Shown here: piece after piece, positions 14,592 to 15,186 of the stretch | How the letters are laid out: every line of letters starts with the position of its first letter | Position numbering within the stretch: position 1 is the stretch's first letter | Source: an uncultured Collinsella sp. | GTDB lineage: Bacteria > Actinomycetota > Coriobacteriia > Coriobacteriales > Coriobacteriaceae | Length of the DNA: 15,186 nucleotides | Direction: 5' to 3' | Assembly: GCA_958428675.1 (NCBI GenBank) | Contig: CAUAGV010000023.1 | Coordinates: forward strand, 1 to 15,186 | The notes under the pieces: model-generated | The model's input: only the letters and a program-made list of their open reading frames with translations | Told to the model about the DNA's origin: nothing | Database searches by the model: none | Program-made: the position numbers and the translations under genes

Positions 14592-15186
14592 ATGGCCGAG
14601 ATCGTTCTCAAACATGTTCAGAAGGTGTATCCCAACAACGAGTCAAAAAAGAAGGGCTTCTTTGGCAAAAAGAAGAAGACCGAGGAGAAGAAGCACAACC
14701 TCAAGGTTACCGAGGACGGTGTGCTCGCTGTAGAGGACTTCAACCTCACCGTTCACGACCAGGAGTTCGTCGTCCTCGTTGGCCCCTCTGGCTGCGGTAA
14801 GTCCACGACGATGCGCATGGTCGCCGGCCTGGAGGACATTACCTCGGGCGATGTGCTCATCGACGGCAAGCGTGTCAACGACGTGGCGCCCAAGGACCGC
14901 GACATCGCCATGGTGTTCCAGAGCTACGCTCTGTACCCCAATATGACGGTGTACGAGAACATGGCATTTACGCTCGAGCTCAAGAAGGTTCCCAAGGACG
15001 AGATCGACCGCAAGGTTCGCTCTGCTGCCGAGATTCTGGGCATTACCGAGTACCTCGACCGTAAGCCCAAGGCGCTCTCCGGCGGCCAGCGCCAGCGTGT
15101 CGCTATCGGCCGCGCCATCGTGCGTGACCCCAAGGTCTTCCTGATGGACGAGCCGCTGTCCAACCTGGACGCCAAGCTGCGTAACC
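14592..15186 (+). CDS. Sugar ABC transporter ATPase (MsmX/UgpC-like), 3' partial
   Basis: This is the start of a carbohydrate-importer ATPase, cut by the window edge in codon 199. All nucleotide-binding motifs up to the D-loop are present: Walker A GPSGCGKST (64-72), Q-loop Gln110 in VFQSYALYP, signature LSGGQ (162-166), Walker B VFLMDE (182-187) and D-loop SNLD (190-193). A Lys-rich segment at about 15-43 (with KKKGFF and GKKKKTEEKK) lies between the first strand and VLAVEDFNL. Typical MsmX-like proteins have only a few residues there, so this is an insertion. The ATG at 14592 has GAAAGG 7 nt upstream. It energises the two permeases just before it. In Gram-positives such ATPases often serve several sugar importers, but here the gene is linked to one. 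Confidence 0.95.
   Translation, partial: MAEIVLKHVQKVYPNNESKKKGFFGKKKKTEEKKHNLKVTEDGVLAVEDFNLTVHDQEFVVLVGPSGCGKSTTMRMVAGLEDITSGDVLIDGKRVNDVAPKDRDIAMVFQSYALYPNMTVYENMAFTLELKKVPKDEIDRKVRSAAEILGITEYLDRKPKALSGGQRQRVAIGRAIVRDPKVFLMDEPLSNLDAKLRN

Noticed and set aside
1..15186. CRISPR array or recognisable transposase, integrase or phage genes
   Set aside because: No regularly spaced direct repeats and no mobile-element protein motifs were seen on either strand. The only element-like feature is the inverted-repeat island at 4826-5055.

Overview
The window reads as chromosomal DNA of a high-G+C Gram-positive gut actinobacterium, most likely a Coriobacteriia member close to Collinsella. The reasons are the G+C-rich third codon positions, the genome-encoded tRNA CCA end, the twin-arginine lipoprotein signal on the sugar-binding protein, and the mix of gene families. 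The species call is inference; no marker gene settles it.

Layout. Positions 1-242 are a structured non-coding leader ending in a terminator-like hairpin, followed by a CstA-family transporter (243-2132) with its own strong terminator. Next is a 724-residue protein (2316-4490) with a winged-helix-like start, a long charged, disordered, RGG-bearing middle, and a C-terminal Toprim-like domain of the JetD/DUF2220 kind found in Wadjet systems. No JetA, JetB or JetC gene is beside it. Positions 4491-5427 hold no convincing gene. This stretch contains several long hairpins, an AT-rich island bounded by 30-nt inverted repeats, and G+C-rich repeats that resemble tRNA 3' ends.

On the minus strand, in transcription order, are a PTS EIIC-EIIB protein fused to a HAD phosphatase (10175-7725), a polyprenyl diphosphate synthase (7609-6584), a CwlM-like peptidoglycan-binding protein without recognisable amidase metal ligands (6445-5540), and tRNA-Gln(UUG) (5502-5428) with a terminator. 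Divergent from the PTS gene is a GntR/UTRA regulator (10400-11119). The 224-bp divergent interval carries several perfect palindromes.

From 11426 to the right edge is a carbohydrate ABC importer in the order binding lipoprotein, permease, permease and ATPase (cut off by the window edge). Hairpins sit between the binding protein and the first permease, and between the second permease and the ATPase. TTGT-N4-ACAA dyads lie upstream of the binding protein. The PTS fusion, the regulator and the ABC importer plausibly form one sugar-use neighbourhood, perhaps for alpha-glucosides, but the substrate cannot be read from the sequence.
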